A stretch of 64,000 nucleotides of DNA, taken from assembly GCA_033085395.1 (NCBI GenBank), contig JANQBS010000170.1, forward strand, positions 23,858 to 87,857, read 5' to 3'. The position numbers and the translations under genes were made by a program. Under the pieces are notes generated by a model, which saw only the letters and a list, made by a program, of their open reading frames with translations, did no database searches and had not been told where the DNA came from. Shown piece by piece: positions 35,701-48,139 of this stretch (positions are counted from its first letter, which is position 1; every line of letters starts with the position of its first letter). The DNA comes from Xanthoparmelia taractica (taxonomy: Eukaryota > Ascomycota > Lecanoromycetes > Lecanorales > Parmeliaceae).

Positions 35701-38700
35701 TTGTTTAGTAGGGAAACCTTGAGAAATATCGCGTCGCTCTAGAATAAAAACCCTCTCTTTTCCTATATTCTATTTTATCTAATTATATCTCTTATAATTA
35801 TATTCATAGTTCTTATAATAATCAAGTATCTTTAAATATTATTTATATATTATATCTCTAATCTTATCTTTTATGTTAATTTCTAATTAAGTCTTTTCGT
35901 TTCTATTGTTCTATAACTTTCTAGATTATTAACGAGAATAAAGTCGACGAAATAGTTAATAATAAGCTAAGATATACGTATTAAAGTTATCTATTTCTTC
36001 TTTCTCTCTTATCTTAATTATATAATTAATTATTTCGCGATTACTTTAATTCTCTTCTTAATAGATAATATTTAATGTATATTTTACGTTTTAGCGTTAT
36101 CTATTAGAGTCTATTATCTATTATTAATTCGAAATAAAATAATAAAATATTTTTAATATTTTATTTTCTTTATTTATATATATAATTTATTAAGTAGAAG
36201 TTTAATATTTATATATATAAAGAAAATAAGCTAGATCGATTTTCTCTATTCTTATTTTAGTAAGAATAGAGCACTTAGCTTTTATTAATTCTTTATAAAA
36301 TATTTCTCTATTAATTTATAAATTATCTCGCTAAGCTATACTTCTTATTTATTTAATAATTATTTTATAGCGTACTTTATTCTTTATTCTTTAATTTCTT
36401 TATTATTCTATAATTTTTTTATATCTTATTTTTATCTAATTTAACAAGTTTAGTTTAATTATTTATATATAATATACGTAAAGTTTATAACTTCTTTTCT
36501 TTTATAAAAATCTTCTTCGTTTCTCTCTTCTTTCTTTGTTTTCTCTGTTTCTTATAAAGCTTTATTCTAATATACATATTTTTTATATACTTTTTAAAAT
36601 CCTTTAAAAGTATATAATATCGCTCTATACTAAAATATTATCTTCGTCTTAATTACTTTTATATAGAATATTTATCTAAACTTATTATTAATATAAAGAT
36701 TTAAGACTCTTATATTTATTTTTAACTTTATTAATATTATAATTAACTTTATAATTACTTTTATACTAGATCTCTTAGAACTATAAATAAGATATATAAG
36801 CTTATACTTCTATAAAGTAAAAGACGTTTTATAAGTACTTATCTACTTAAGATAGATCTTATAAATATGTTTTAGTATTTAATAATTACTTTTAATAAAC
36901 TCTCTATAAACTAATAAATAAATATTATCTATAAATTTCTCTATCTAAAGACGTAATTTAATCGTTAAATCTTATTTCACTAATAGAGTATTAAAGAAGA
37001 GAAATAATATTAATAAGATAGACGAGTTTTAAGAAATTCTAATTTCCGTTAATATTATAAAATTAGTTTTCTATTCTAGAATAATTAATATTACTCTATT
37101 TCTTAGAAAGCTTATTATTTATTTTATAATTAAGATCGAGGTTTTTTTTTAAAAGATTATAAAGTAATCTCTAATAAAAGACTTTATTAAAAGTCTTTAT
37201 TATATTTAATAACAATAGACTAAAAACGTTATTTCTATTATAGTTCTAGATAATATATATTATCTCGATAAATCTCTTTCGTCTAATTCTTATCTATTTT
37301 AATAAAAATAGATTATATTCTTTAGCGTAATTACTTAAACGTTTAAGTATTATCGCTTTTAAGATTTTTTCTAATATATTAAATAAAATAATTAGACGAT
37401 ATAATTTAATACTAATATAATTCTCTTTTTTTAATTTTCTTAAAATAATTATATTTATCTTTTTAATTTTTTTAAATAATATTTTAAATTTAATATATTT
37501 AAAAGAGATATATAAATTATAAGATTATCTCTTCTAAAATTATTCGAAGAAATCTATTTAAAATATTATTAATATTTAAAGTCTTATTAAATTTCGATCT
37601 AAAGATCGCTTATAGAATCTCTCTTTAGATAAACTCGCTATTTATTATTCTTAATTCTAAATAAGTTTTATTCTTAATATCTCTTAAATTCGCTTACAAT
37701 AATAATAAAAAAATATTATTTTAAGAATTTTTATTTTTTTATTAAACGTAATTCTTAAGACGCTATTAAATTTCTTAAGTAATAGAAATTATAATAATAA
37801 TTTAAATTCGATACTCTTATTTCGTATTTATTTTATTAATCTCTAAATATTCTTAGATAATAATAAGACTTTATAAACTTCTTCTCTATAATAGAGCTTT
37901 TTTCTTCTTTTTAATATTCTATCTCTTATTTCTATAATTTTTCTTTACTCTAGATTCTCTCTAATATCGTTATTATTAATATAATTATTTATAAGCAATT
38001 TAATTATCGTAATAACCTTATTATACTTATAATTTTAAAATAATTTCACTCTCTCTATTAACTTCGATTATAAATCTATTATCTTTATTATCTTCGCTAT
38101 CTTAATAGATAAATCTTTTATATAATTATTAATTAATTACTTATCTATTAATAAATAAAAAGAAAGAATATATAATAGCTTTATCGCTTTTCTCTTTATT
38201 CTCTTTAATTTCGCTATTCTTTAATCTCTTTTAAATATTATTAAGACTTCTTTTATATAAAGCTTAAATTCTATAAGTATAGAAAAATAATTTAATTCGT
38301 AATAAAGTTTCGCGATTACGTAATATTTTTAAACTAATTCTATTATTTCTAAAATAATAAATATTAGATTAATAGCGCTCTCGTATTCTCTCGAGCTTTA
38401 TATTACTATACTTCTTAATAGTATTAGTTTTATATTTCTATCTATTATTATAATTACTATATTATTCGTTTATCTATAATATATAAATCTATTTAAATTA
38501 TTTTAATTTAAATAATATAGATTAAAATTATCTAGAAGAGTATATTTCTTTTATTAAGTTATTTCTCTACGATAGATAAGTATAAGAGTTATCTTCGTAA
38601 ATTAGAAAGAAGCTAAAGTTATATACGTAATAAATATTAAATACTCGTAATTAATTTTCTATATTTTCGCTCTTTATTTATATTCTTAATTAAATATTTT

Positions 38701-39800
38701 ATTTCTTATTAATTTTAATCTAATTTTTTATTAATATAGAAATATATCTTAATATTCTCTCTTAATCTATACGCTAGATAAAACGCGCTTACGCTAGAAT
38801 TATATAAGAATTTATTATATTTTATATGGTATAATTTCTATATCGCTAGAATATTAACGTCTTATATCGTTAAATATATAAGTAAAAACGTTATTATTCT
38901 TAACTCGTCTCTAATATTATATTATATAATTTTTAATATTAAGTATTCTATTATAGAATCTCTATAAAAGTATTCTATATATTAGTATTTACTATTTCTA
39001 CTACTGCGATAGCGACGATCGCGACGATATTCTCTCTAATTATAGTATCGAGAATTAATTAATTCGTAGTCTTAGATAACGATTAATTTATAGATTTAAA
39101 GTCTTCTACTTATTTAGAACTCTATTCTAGCTTTACTCTTATAATAAATAAAGATAAACTCTTAAAATAAATAAAATCTCTTATTTTAAATTGATCGTAA
39201 TTTATTTTTAAGTATATAATATTAAGTATATTTATACTTTACGTATCGACACGCGTATTTATTCTCTCGAGCTATATAAATAATCTTTTTTAGAGTCTTA
39301 ACGAATTATAATTATTTTATTCTTTTTAATATTTTTTTTTATTAAAGATTAAAGCTTAATAAAGAAATAAGATTTCTAAGATTATATATATATATACTTA
39401 AGCTTCTAGATAGTTACTATTATTATATATTACGCTCTATAGATTCTTCGTAGATAATCTATTTCGTATTATCTATAGAGATCTCTTTTTTAAATCGATC
39501 GTATCTTATAAAAATAAATATTTATATATATCTTATAATTCTAATTATATATTTATTCTATACTCTTATTAATTAAGCTCTTATTCTAATAATATAAATA
39601 ATACTATATTTATTACTATCTTTATATCTAGTAATAGCTTCGAATCTTAATATAAGTAAAATATAGTATTAATTCTTTTTATTCTTACTATTTCTTTATA
39701 TCGAAAAATTATTATCTTAGAATAAGCTTAAATTTAAGAATATTCTATCGCGTATCTAAATAACATTATATTTATTTATTAATAGAACTAACTTCGAGTC
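35701..39800 (-). mobile_element. LINE relic (Tad1/I-like non-LTR retrotransposon), RIP-mutated
   Basis: On the minus strand around 37,600-37,150 one frame reads IIILRKLKKENYISIK, YRLIILFNILEKILKAIIL and KRLSNYAKEYNLFL. This is the fungal LINE RT pattern (KPGKxDYxxxxSYRPIxLLxxxGKxLExxxxxRLxxxxE) with Pro to Leu/Ser and Gly to Glu changes expected from RIP. The rest of the block, presumably the endonuclease upstream (toward 39,700) and RNase H downstream, is too damaged for me to confirm. Ends are approximate. Confidence 0.65.
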
Positions 39801-39945
39801 TAAGTTTAAGTTAAATAGCACGTGTCGGATAATTTTCTTATCCCGATATCCCTTATTGTTATCGCGTCGCATTAGACTCTTCGCTTATGCTTCGAGCCCA
39901 ACATAACGCGATCTAAGACCTCTCAGCTCTTCTAACTACTGCAAG

Positions 39946-40221
39946 TACGGGTCGGAAAGGTGTGGTATATTTGATGGTATGGGACCAGTTTTTCGAATAC
40001 CATACCAAAAGGTATGGGATATCCCATACTCCCATTGGGTTTTTAATAAATATATTACGTAATATTTTTTTATATTCTAAAAATACGTAAAAAGCTTAAG
40101 CGAACGCTTATATAATTATAAAATTCTATAAATAGATTAAAAAGATATAATTTTATAAAAAAAGTTGAAAAAAAGTTGAAAACGACTATGTTCAACAGAT
40201 ACCACACCTTTCCGACCCGTA
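39946..40221 (+). mobile_element. hAT-like MITE, copy 1 (276 bp)
   Basis: Perfect 23-bp terminal inverted repeats begin TACGGGTCGGAAAGGTGTGG. The element is flanked on both sides by the 8-bp direct repeat ACTGCAAG (39,938-39,945 and 40,222-40,229). An 8-bp target duplication is characteristic of hAT transposons. No coding capacity, so it is a non-autonomous miniature element. The body still has CA/TG, so it has largely escaped RIP. A near-identical copy lies in opposite orientation at 56,061-56,336. Confidence 0.92.
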
Positions 40222-40446
40222 ACTGCAAGCAGTAGCAGAAGGTTCGTAGCCAGCAGGACGTACACCTAGATCTCGTCGCCGGCTTTATTTACTTAACATT
40301 ATATATACTAAGGTACGTATTTCTACTTAGTAAAGCAACCAAGGTGGTTTTTACACGCTATTGAATTTAAAAATACATGCAACCTGTACGAAAACATGGT
40401 AGCAGTTGGAACAATCACGGATTACTTGTCCTCAATGCGCTTGGTG

Positions 40447-42035
40447 CTAGCTCTTAAGCTCCGAAAAAATAAATGGAAACAACACCACACAAGCTTTATA
40501 GAATATGCTGACGCTCGATAATAAATGTAGAGGCGTTTTGTATAAAGGCGACCCAGAAAGAACGAGCCATATAGAGAGCAATGCGACCGAGAAGAAGTGG
40601 TAGAACAACACAAGTGGTCGGCGGATAATACCAGCAAGTAGTCCAACAGGACCATCAATGCATTGGCCGCCACACTGAAAGTACTGAAAACAGCCCAGTT
40701 GTAGTGCCTTGAGGTCAGGATCTACATCAATATTAGTTTTAGCCCAGGTAAAAGCTTCGCATACGTACCATTTGCAGCAAAGAGAGAGTAAAGTGCTTGT
40801 GCCAGTATGTTGATAACGCTCGTCAAACCCTTCCTCTTCCAGTGAAACCTTTCCATCTGCTTTAACACAAGCTTGGTGTTACCCAGATCGGGCACTTCTT
40901 TCGGGCTCAACAATTCCTTTATTAGCACCACGTCGTTGAAAGCCACAGTCATCCCACCGCCAGTCAGAGGATGTCTCATGTTCATAGCGTCTCCTAGCAT
41001 CACCATCCCAGGAAATCGGTTGACACTCGGGGGCAAGAAGGAATTTGGCATACTTCTTAGCTTACCCTCGTCCAGTGCTTTCTCGAACGAAGGCTTCACG
41101 CATTCTGGCAAACTTGGCAAGACCATCTCTCTTAGGTGTCTTTTTACGCCACCATTCTTCGTACTGGCAGTATCCAGACCCTCTGGCACATCAACCAATG
41201 CCCTGGTCTCCCTTGTTCCAATCTGGTACAGCAGCACTGGGGCACCATCTCCGAGGACCACATGTCCGTGCAATGGCTTTGGCAGGACAGCATCGATGAG
41301 TTCCAAGCCCCAAAATCGACTCCTACTGACGACAGGCCGAGATATGTATTGCTTCCGAAATCTACTGGCATACCCATCCGCTAGGACCGTCAACTGGGCA
41401 AAATAAACATCTCTCTCGCAGTTGGTTTGACATTGCACACCCAGTATCTGACCTGTATGCTCGCATTTGACAAGCTCCGTGACTGTGCTCTCGACAACCG
41501 ACACGTTCTGTTCATTCATAGCGACTTCCCTCAGTCTTTGAATGAATCGTCCATGATGGAAACTCCTTCCCTCCGGTCTCAAGTTCTTCCCTCCCAGTAT
41601 AGGACTCTCTGGCGTCTGGCCCCTAACAGCATTTTCTGGATACCCGATCTCCACCCCTTGCCCATAATATATGACCTCATAACCCTTGACCCTCACACTA
41701 TCAATTCCCTCTAAACAATGCTCTAGACCTAGCTCTTTCAATGCAGAAACACCACCAGGTTGCAAAAGTTCGCCAACTATTCGATCCGGCTCTTTGAGAG
41801 ACTTCTCGAGTAGGGTCACGGAGCGAGAGTGTGGTGGACGGGCAAGCGTGACGGCGAGGGCAGTGCCGAGGATGCCGGCTCCGACGATTAAGACGTCTGA
41901 TTCATGGTGGAGAATTCGACGGAGGGATGTCGCTGACGTGTTGGGATATTCAATGATAGTAGGTGAGGCTGAGGAGGAGATCGAGGTTGGCGGACTTAGG
42001 GTGGATGGCGAAGGCGTGTCATGGACAAAAGGCAT
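40447..42035 (-). CDS. erg1: squalene epoxidase (squalene monooxygenase)
   Basis: Two exons, 42035-40769 and 40721-40447, give 513 aa. The unspliced frame ends early at GLKLILM, but a 47-bp intron (40722-40768, donor GTACGT) restores the normal C-terminus (GCFQYFQCGGQCIDGPVGLL, AGIIRRPLVLFYHFFSVALL). An N-terminal Ser/Thr/Pro-rich leader (about 1-45) precedes the FAD-binding motif DVLIVGAGILGTALAV, followed by LLEKSLKEPDRIVGELLQPG, GRSFHHGRFIQRLR, VLADGYASRFRK and the second FAD/substrate motif GDAMNMRHPLTGGGMTVAFND. Two C-terminal hydrophobic helices anchor it to the ER. The enzyme oxidises squalene to 2,3-oxidosqualene in sterol synthesis and is the allylamine target. The gene sits alone between RIP-mutated blocks with a MITE downstream, so it may be a second paralogue rather than the main housekeeping copy; that is inference. 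Confidence 0.93.
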
Positions 42036-44037
42036 AAGTAGGATATGATGGGGGTAAAAGAGGTAAGATGTAAGGTCTGGGAGGGTGGTAATAACGACTT
42101 GCGGTGGGGGATTGATAAATATTCAATTCAAAGGAAGGATAAAGTACCTTAGCCATCCTTGTGCGCACTAATCAAGCTACTGTGGTATAGTACTACGTCA
42201 AAAGTATCTAGCCGCAATAAAAATCAGAGCAAAAATCGATGAAACCCGTACTTTTTAAACGTCTAAAAATTTTCTTTTTCGATAATCGAATTTTCTATAA
42301 ATCTTAATTCTTATAGATAATTATCTAATATAAATCTTATACGCTTAATTTTTTAAATTAGAAGTTATTAACATTTATTTCAAGTTATTTTTTAAAAGTA
42401 TAAAAATCTAGTCGATTTTTCGCGATTTTTACGAAAAATTAAGTCTTTAACTTTTATATATATTCTATACTAATTTTCTCGGTATATATTTAATTAATAT
42501 AAAATTTTAAATAGATAGAAATTTATCTATATTAAAAATTAAATAATATGAAATTTTAGAAATTTTAAAAAAAATTTAATAGTAGAAATAGAGATATATA
42601 AAGTTTATTTTCTATCTTAAAACGACTATAGACTAAATACTTTTAACGCGTAGCTATATTATAATCGATAACGATTAATTTATTTTTCTTATTTACTCTA
42701 TTAAAATAAAAATTATAAGTTAATCTAATTCTATTCTAATATTAACGTATTTAATATCTATATATCTAATTAATCTTATATAAATTCTAGATACTATTCT
42801 AATAGTATATATTTTATTTATATATATATTTTTTTATTTATTTATTAATTATATCGCGTTTTAAAAAAGATTTAAAATCTTCTAAATAACTTATTTTAAG
42901 AATTTATAGTTTATCTACTTAATATAAGTATATTTTATATTATTACTATCTAATATATTTATTATAGCTTTAAAGTTAGTTTTAAAGTACTTAAGAAATA
43001 TAAAAAAGTTAAAAAAAATTAAAAGATTATAATATAAAGTTCTATAAAGATAAAACGCTTCGAGATTCGCTTATTATATATTTATTTATAAGAAATAAAA
43101 GTAGATAATAAATATATCTTAATAATATTAGAGTTTAAAGACTTAATTATAACTTTAAAATAATTATAATTATTATATAATTGAAAATATTATATAAATT
43201 AAAAGATTACTATAAACTATAGTATTAAATACTTTTATTATATATTATTATTAAAATAATATTATAATAACTCGAGATCGATAGTATTAAGATCTATATT
43301 ATTACTAATACATATTTTTATAAGAATATATAGATTTATATAAAGACTTATACTTATATAGTTATTAAAATTATTAATTAATTTCTACTATATTTAAAAA
43401 ATAAAAAGATTATATTTAAAAATTATAATAATATTAAATTAATATTAAGATAGTTTTTATTTATTTAATATATAAAGATTAATTAAAAGAAAGTAGTATT
43501 ATTAAAAGATATTAATTAATTAATTAAATTATTACTAATTAACGTATTAACGTATTAAATTATAGTAAATATTATTATTATTATTTATATTTAATTAAAA
43601 AATAATCTTTTTTATTTTATTTAAAAAGAAAATTACTTTTAAAATAAATTAATATATATACTATATTATTTGAAACGCTAGAATATTATATTATTAAGTA
43701 ATCTAGAGTATTTTAATATTTAAAAAAATTAAGCTTAAGCTTATAAAGATTTTTATTATAAATTCTTCTTCATAAATTTATCTTATATAAAATTATTTTT
43801 AATTATTTTCTCTATTATATACTTTTTAAATACTAATAAACTAATTTATAGTACTTTTACGTTACGAAGCTTGATTAATAGTAATATTCTATATAGTATA
43901 CTAGTTATTGCACCTGCCGGCCTTATAGCGAGCTAGATCCAAAATGCTAAGCATTCTTATGCCAGTGCTGCAGAATAAATATCAGCAATTTCCATGTCTC
44001 CCAGCATTTGACTGTAATTTGCCCACAGAAAGCATCA
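42036..44037. repeat. erg1 promoter flank, then RIP-mutated AT-rich block
   Basis: The first 200 bases (to about 42,240) have normal composition and should hold the squalene epoxidase promoter. From about 42,240 to 43,900 the DNA is extremely AT-rich, CA/TG-poor and full of stops. I could not assign the relic to a family. Normal composition returns at about 43,905, just before the Nudix gene. Confidence 0.6.
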
Positions 44038-44841
44038 ATGTCAGCGAAGTTGAAGGCATCAGATGCCAAAATAATATCGACTGAACCCTTGGTATCTTCA
44101 ATCTGAATACCCTCTTCGCCCAGCTAACAGAAGCAGATCATCAAAGATGCACGCTGGACAAAACTAATCCTGTACGTTACCGATTGAGAAATTCCACAAT
44201 GAAGCGCCTTCTTACCATGTTTTCAGGACAACTTACACCGATCCCTTGGGCAAGCAGCGAACCTGGGAATCTGCCGAACGCTCTACACGGCCTAAAGATT
44301 CTCCGATCGACGGCGTCGGCATTGTAGCTATCCTCCAAAAGCCGTCAGGCCCCGAGCTCTTGTTACAAAAGCAATTCCGTCCTCCTGTCAACAAAGTGGT
44401 TATTGAGGTTCCCGCAGGGCTTGTTGATGAAGGAGAGAGCCCAGAGGAGAGTGCGATAAGGGAGTTGAGGGAGGAAACCGGGTATATCGGTATTGCAGCT
44501 GAGGTCAGCCCTATTATGTTCAACGGTAAGTCTTAATCACAAGCCCCTCCAATGTGTGAAAGGGAAAGTGTCATGACCAGAAAACATTGCTAGACCCTGG
44601 ATTCTGCAACACAAACCTCAGGATCGTCCACGTCAACGTCGATATGTCGCTTAGTCAAAATCAAAATCTCAAGCCTGAGCTGGAAGAGAACGAATTCATT
44701 GAAGTTTTCTCAACCCCACTAAAGACGCTATATGCCGAGTGCAAGCGTCTGGAAGCGGAGGGTTACGCAATAGATGCGAGGGTGGGGACACTGGCTGAAG
44801 GAATTGAGGTTGCGAGGAGATGGAAGCTTCAATTATCGTGA
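44038..44841 (+). CDS. Nudix hydrolase, ADP-ribose pyrophosphatase (Ysa1-like)
   Basis: Four exons, 44038-44091, 44131-44171, 44227-44525 and 44594-44841, give 213 aa in continuous phase. The N-terminus (MSAKLKASDAKIISTEPL) leads to KDARWTKLILTTYTDP, GKQRTWESAERSTRP and DGVGIVAIL, the usual lead-in of NUDT5/Ysa1 proteins. The Nudix box is complete: AGLVDEGESPEESAIRELRE followed by ETGYIG, with the REx2ExGU metal-binding core. MFNDPGFCNTNLRIVHV and ENEFIEVF after it are also family features. The enzyme hydrolyses ADP-ribose to AMP and ribose-5-phosphate in the cytosol or mitochondrion. Intron 1 is only 39 bp, at the short end for fungi, but its acceptor CTAACAG and the phase fit. The first ATG is about 130 bases after the RIP block ends, so the promoter must be very short or inside mutated DNA. 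Confidence 0.88.
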
Positions 44842-46424
44842 GCTTTTAGTACTACGAGAACACGAATATTACTGGCCAAACAGTGCATCAAAACATAAAG
44901 TATTGCTTTGACAACAGGTGCCTCTCGTGGCGACAGGACCCTGTGATGAAGTTCAGTACATGTACTTACAGGTACCGTGTTCGATTGGGACCAATGCGAA
45001 ATCATGAACCATCAAACCAACCCCATACCCTATCGCACGTAACATCTATATATTTAATCGATCTTATACGACTTCTAAGAACGATTCTGGTAGTATATTA
45101 ATACGATTTTTATTGACATATAGTAAGTAAGATATATAGAGTACTTGGCGCTAACTAAGTAGAGTTACGTAATTTAAATTACGTAATCTAATCTATAGAG
45201 TCTACTTAAGGCTAGGTCTATACTCGTATATAGTCTTATTTATTTCTATTTTCTAGATAATTAATTAAGTATTCTTCTATTTCTTTTAATAAATTAAAAA
45301 TTTAACTTTATAAAGTATTTCTCTTAAATCTATATTAATAGAATAACTATAAATAAACTAAACTATTAATTTAATATAGTCTATCTTTATAATATTAATT
45401 ACTTCTCTTTATTTATAGAATTATAATCTACGATAAATAAGTAAGTCTATTATATAATAAACTTTAAATTTACTATAATCTTAATTTTAGAATATAATTA
45501 AAAATTATTAGACGATTATAAGTTAAAGTATAACTTAACGTCTATATTTATATTTTAAGAGAGATAGTAGAATTACAATAGATAATAGACGAGAAGACGT
45601 TTAAAAGATAAATATTAATTATCGAGAATTAGATAAGAGACGAATAGCTACTTAAATAGCTTTATAGAGTAGATAGTAATTATAATAATAATAAAAAATA
45701 GGGCGAAAAAGTTTTATCGAAGCACAAGACGATATTATAATTAATCGCGTTAAATAAGAAGAAAAACGCGAAGAAGCGATTATCTAATAAGAAAAGTAAG
45801 ATTAATAAAATACTATTAATTTCTTAGAGCTATAGAAAACACGTTATATAATAATTTAAACGAGAAAATATAAAAGATATATGAAAGCGCGTCGTTTTAG
45901 ATAAAATATAGTCTTTAAAAGATTATAGAGAAGAAAGTAAGAAAGAGAATAAAAGAAGCGATTCGAATAAGAAATACTTAATTTTTAACTAGTCGTAAAA
46001 GTAATTTATTAGAGAATAAAGTCTCTCTAATAAGAAATTAAAGCTAAGAGAATTTATTTAGAGACGATAATACGCTCTTTTCGTTCTCGCTCTCGTAGAT
46101 TCTCGATTAACGCTCTAATCAAATAAGAAGATTAAGATAATTTCTAATTAAAATAAATAATAAGTAAGAGAGAGAGTCGCTAATTAAAAAGAATAATAAT
46201 ATGTTAGTTCTAATAGGCTGTTGTTAATATAAAAGTTCATCTACTTGCTTGCAGCCAATAGGAATCCAGGATAACTAAGCAGTCTTGGCATTTTGCCACT
46301 ATTCTAGATAGACTCGTGCTTGTTAGACAGGGGCAGATAGTCAATCAATCACGTATTTACCTACTCTACATATGCTCAAATAAGTCTAATAGTTATAAGC
46401 CCGGTATCGTATACCCCTGCAGTT
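44842..46424. repeat. Nudix 3' flank, RIP-mutated block, then unmutated spacer
   Basis: To about 45,050 composition is normal (3' UTR). From 45,050 to 46,200 it is AT-rich and CA/TG-poor. A plus-strand frame near 45,590-45,960 is rich in Lys/Arg/Glu and may be the basic C-terminus of a transposase or gag, but I cannot identify it. From 46,200 CA/TG return, with no gene. Confidence 0.5.
45165..45186. repeat. 22-bp perfect palindrome
   Basis: ACGTAATTTA and its exact complement TAAATTACGT meet head to head, with TTA/TAA extensions, giving a perfect 22-bp palindrome. It could be two abutting terminal repeats of a small transposon or a chance AT-rich palindrome. Confidence 0.6.
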
Positions 46425-46592
46425 CGAATAGTGAGACTATGAGTTAGTGTGTCTCATGATCTAGCCGCTGTTCCAGATGCATACGCATATGCGGGGAACA
46501 CGTGTTTGCGAGAGCACCATATGTATGGGTCTCACACCATCAGTTGGCTCTTCATTCGAATTCTTCTCATTTAGAGCAATCGCATTCTTTTA
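46425..46592 (+). repeat. solo A-end of the DIRS/Ngaro-like element
   Basis: Starts CGAATAGTGAGACTATG and matches, in reverse complement, the right-hand 170 bp of both DIRS-like copies (54,375-54,210 and 60,014-59,850) and the A part of the mini-unit (55,621-55,455). No B-end follows it, so this is a truncated or recombined remnant. It is the best preserved of the four A sequences. Confidence 0.72.
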
Positions 46593-46660
46593 TTCTCTTT
46601 CAGAGCAAAAATCGTTCTTCTTTCAGTTAGTTAGTCAATCAATCAATTAATTAGTTAGCG

Positions 46661-46713
46661 ACTACTGCAATCACTACTGCAACCACTACAATCCAGAGAT
46701 CTCTCAATCAATA
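46661..46713 (+). repeat. outer flanking repeat P, left copy
   Basis: Begins ACTACTGCAATCACTACTGC and ends in GAGATCTCTCAATCA. It recurs just outside the opposite LTR at 63,328-63,385. It contains two tandem ACTACTGCAAYC-like units. Confidence 0.65.
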
Positions 46714-46725
46714 TTAGGTAACTAG

Positions 46726-46878
46726 CTATCATAGAAAACGCACTTGCCAAGCCAACCAAGCACTCGGCAAGGCAAGTGCTTGGCTGGCCCTGACTTAGAT
46801 AGAATTTTGCAACTTAGAATAATGAAGAATTAGACACACTCAACTAACTATTTGATTATATTCATAATTGCTATTATA
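46726..46878 (+). repeat. 5' LTR of gypsy element C
   Basis: 153 bp running from CTATCATAGAAAACGCAC to TAATTGCTATTATA. It matches the 3' LTR (63,174-63,326) over its whole length, with differences that are nearly all transitions. It contains the inverted repeat GCACTTGCC/GGCAAGTGC. Confidence 0.85.
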
Positions 46879-46881
46879 GTA

Positions 46882-46893
46882 TGGTAGCAACGC
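46882..46893 (+). promoter_or_regulatory. putative primer-binding site of gypsy element C
   Basis: TGGTAGCAACGC begins three bases inside the 5' LTR. It starts with TGG, as expected for pairing with the CCA end of a tRNA. The tRNA identity is not determined. Confidence 0.5.
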
Positions 46894-48139
46894 TCAAATA
46901 GCTATTATTAGCTATTTTAGGAGATTCTTCATTATTACTTTATTATTACTTAATTAGTACTTATTGTATTCGTTGATTCGCGGAGAACTATATTCTATCT
47001 AGTGAGATTCGTATATAAAATCATCGGAATTCTTACTTGGACGGTCGCAATCTCACTAAGTTCGTTATTAAACTCATTTTTCTCACACTTACTATTATTA
47101 CTATTATTGCTATAGCTTGCGATATTACTATATCACTATATTGCTACTGTGGTAGATAATATCACTATTTTTTTAAGCACGTTATCGCCGCCTCTTTTAG
47201 ACTACTCACCTTATTATTCTTGCTACTATAAAAGAGAAGAAATATTATACTATTTAATTATATACTAAAAGAGGGCTTTAATTTTTATAATACACTTTAT
47301 ATTAATGGAAAATCTTTCTTATTAATATAATATTACCTCTTCGTTATTAAGAAGATTACTATTATTCTATTTTTATTATTAAGAAGATTATTATTATTCT
47401 ATTTCGTTATTAAGAAAACTACTATTATTCTATCTTCGTTATTAAGAAGACTACTATTAAGTCTATTATCCTAACTTCGTTAGCTCTAAATTCTATCTCT
47501 TAAGATATTATTATTTTGATCTTTTAAATAGACGAATTTCTACACTCTAAGCACGCCTTTATTAGTCTTATCTCCGACGATATTAAGTAATTTATTATTA
47601 ATATCGTTAAGATTAATTTCAGGTCTTTAGAGATTATAAAAGAAATAGCTTTATTAGCCCGTGACGCCCGAGCGAGAGCTCGTTCTATATCTATTAAGAC
47701 ATTAAGCTATAACTAGTCTACTAGCTAGGCACTTAATCGATTAATTTTTAGGGCTACTATAATTAGATTTAAGATTAATATTTAATTATTAAGAAGACTG
47801 AGAGAATCTTCTTCTATTGACGATATATCTCGTTCTTCGTCTTTAAGAAGTTCTATTAAAAATTCTTCTAGCACTATCTCTAATTCTAGTAATTTAAATT
47901 CTATATTAAATTTTACATTAAATTTAAGCACAAATTCTACTTTTAGAGATACTTCAAATAACTTTAATATAACTAAAAATAACGAAGTTAATTTGCAAAA
48001 TACTAACTTTTTATAGCAATAATAAACTACTCTATAAGACCTTTTGCGTAGCGTATCTAGATCGCCTAGTAAGCGAGAATCGCTAGGATAGAATAATATT
48101 AATGCTATAGTAGAAGCTATATTAGTTAGTAGATATAAT

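Noticed and set aside
13640..39830. CRISPR array, rRNA or prophage-like content in the AT-rich block
   Set aside because: No regularly spaced repeats, no rRNA-like conserved sequence and no intact phage-type genes; all readable relics are eukaryotic retroelements.
40722..40768. Apparent early stop making squalene epoxidase a pseudogene
   Set aside because: The stop falls in a 47-bp intron with a GTACGT donor; splicing restores the conserved C-terminus.
44883..45101. 72-codon open frame after the Nudix gene
   Set aside because: No family resemblance, and it runs into the AT-rich block; more likely 3' UTR.
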